DNA of 64,000 nucleotides, from assembly GCA_947492185.1 (NCBI GenBank), contig CANLMR010000001.1:62001-126000 (forward strand), written 5' to 3'. Positions within the stretch are counted from its first letter, which is position 1. Each line of letters starts with the position of its first letter. Shown one piece after another: positions 63,311-64,000 of this stretch. The translations under genes and the position numbers were made by a program. The notes below the pieces were generated by a model, which was given only the letters and a program-made list of their open reading frames with translations, was not told where the DNA came from and made no database searches. The DNA is from an uncultured Tenacibaculum sp. Lineage in GTDB: Bacteria > Bacteroidota > Bacteroidia > Flavobacteriales > Flavobacteriaceae.

Positions 63311-64000
63311 AATAAAGCTTGCATAAATAGGAAAATGATCTGAAAACCCACCTTTATACCAAGGTCCTATATATGTTCTAAAAGGACTTCCTTTATATTT
63401 TCCTTTATGTGTTTTTAACCATTTTTTGTTAAAGATTTTTACATCTTTAAACTTATGTTTTATATCTTCTGTTTTGAAATTTTCGGATAAAATTATTTGG
63501 TCAAAAAGAAACCATTCTTTTCTATAAGTTAGTGTGCCTAAACCTTGTTTAAAAAGCGCTATCATTGGATTAAAAAAACCAGAAACTACTAAATGCTCTT
63601 CAATACTTTCTGAATTAGGATTATCATTAAAATCACCCATAATAATAATCTTTGCATCCTTATCTTTACTTTTTATTTCCTCAATAGCTTTAAGAACTAT
63701 TTTTGAAGCTTCAATTCGTTTCGATTTAGTTTCTTCTTCTCCTTCTCTTCTAGAAGGCCAATGATTAACTATTACATGAATTAGTTCATCATTTAAAAAA
63801 CCCGATACTGATAAAACATCTCTAGTATAATCTTCAGAACCATCGTCGTCAATAAAATTAAATCTAAATTTTTTACTTGAAACAGGTTCAAAAAATTGAT
63901 CTCTATACAACAACGCTGTATCTATTCCTCGTTCATCTTTTGAATCATAATGAACATATCTATAGCCAGAGTTTTTTAGATTTTTTTGAGCTATTAAATC
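63302..64000 (-). CDS. Endonuclease/exonuclease/phosphatase family protein (5' end outside window)
   Basis: The frame is open from the window edge (64000) to the stop at 63304-63302, so 232 C-terminal residues are seen and the start is missing. The internal ATG at 63913 is not the real start: upstream codons continue GYRYVHYDSKDERGIDTALL, the family motif with the metal-site Asp. Later motifs are VNHWPSRREGEEE, IIMGDFNDNP and the C-terminal GGFSDHFPIYASF. The catalytic residues of a DNase I-like/EEP fold are present. Substrate (nucleic acid or phosphoester) is unknown. Confidence 0.9.
   Translation of the reverse strand, partial: DLIAQKNLKNSGYRYVHYDSKDERGIDTALLYRDQFFEPVSSKKFRFNFIDDDGSEDYTRDVLSVSGFLNDELIHVIVNHWPSRREGEEETKSKRIEASKIVLKAIEEIKSKDKDAKIIIMGDFNDNPNSESIEEHLVVSGFFNPMIALFKQGLGTLTYRKEWFLFDQIILSENFKTEDIKHKFKDVKIFNKKWLKTHKGKYKGSPFRTYIGPWYKGGFSDHFPIYASFIKK

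Noticed and set aside
1..64000. tRNA genes, rRNA genes, CRISPR arrays, transposases
   Set aside because: Looked for conserved tRNA arms, spaced repeats and transposase ORFs; none was found.

Overview
The window looks like chromosome of a marine Flavobacteriaceae bacterium, Tenacibaculum-like at best guess. The reasons are strongly AT-rich DNA, dense operons with 1-base TAATG overlaps, Bacteroidota-type promoters (TAnnTTTG -7 boxes), and Bacteroidota family genes (DUF4255, DUF4270, DUF4271, DUF4296, DUF5777, DUF1800/DUF1501, GH3, ECF42-type sigma factor, SemiSWEET). Genus is inference. No rRNA, tRNA, CRISPR array, insertion sequence or phage integrase was found.

Layout. 1-2750 (-) is the promoter-proximal end of an extracellular contractile injection system (eCIS): a DUF4255 cap protein, an unknown 353-residue protein and a sheath protein that runs off the left edge. 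3019-8481 (+) carries an EamA transporter, yicC-gmk-nadD, an M23 peptidase and a GH3 protein, followed by a secreted protein with no normal start codon. 9299-14064 (-) holds an ECF42-like sigma factor with its YCII partner, a CtpA protease, dCMP deaminase, a HupE-like protein and an Lrp regulator. 14153-19223 (+) is a close-packed run umuC-umuD-bioF-DUF2007-bioD-bioA; bioB lies separately at 24197. Between them are a ketosynthase, an NfeD/flotillin pair and a hydrolase.

25386-36593 is mostly housekeeping: a JmjC-like cupin protein, rseP with a decayed rseP-like fragment nearby, SCO, SdpI, TesB, GNAT, PepSY, SemiSWEET, and leuS flanked by two dispersed-repeat types. 36977-40163 is a membrane-bound LytTR regulator divergent from an OB-fold lipoprotein/YceI/DUF5777 operon; their shared intergenic region holds an exact 15-bp direct repeat with 20-bp period and a 9-3-9 inverted repeat. 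40204-44157 (mostly -) has a thaumatin-like protein, DUF2911, an outer-membrane transporter pseudogene, a Cys-rich miniprotein and tyrS.

44332-54983 includes a lipoprotein, an SDR epimerase, a GT2/dihydroorotase/DUF4296 operon, DUF4271-hemD, a TPR membrane protein and a DUF1800/DUF1501 pair. A 50-codon double-glycine-leader peptide gene follows at 55082. 55317-63251 is radA, a UPF0104 flippase-like protein, panD and panC (-), divergent from a short GT5 glycogen-synthase-like protein, DUF4270 and glmS (+). A truncated endonuclease/exonuclease/phosphatase gene reaches the right edge.

The items most worth following up are the eCIS start, the LytTR intergenic region with its operon, the GG-leader peptide, the umuCD-bio coupling, the rseP-like remnant and the missing start codon near 8500.
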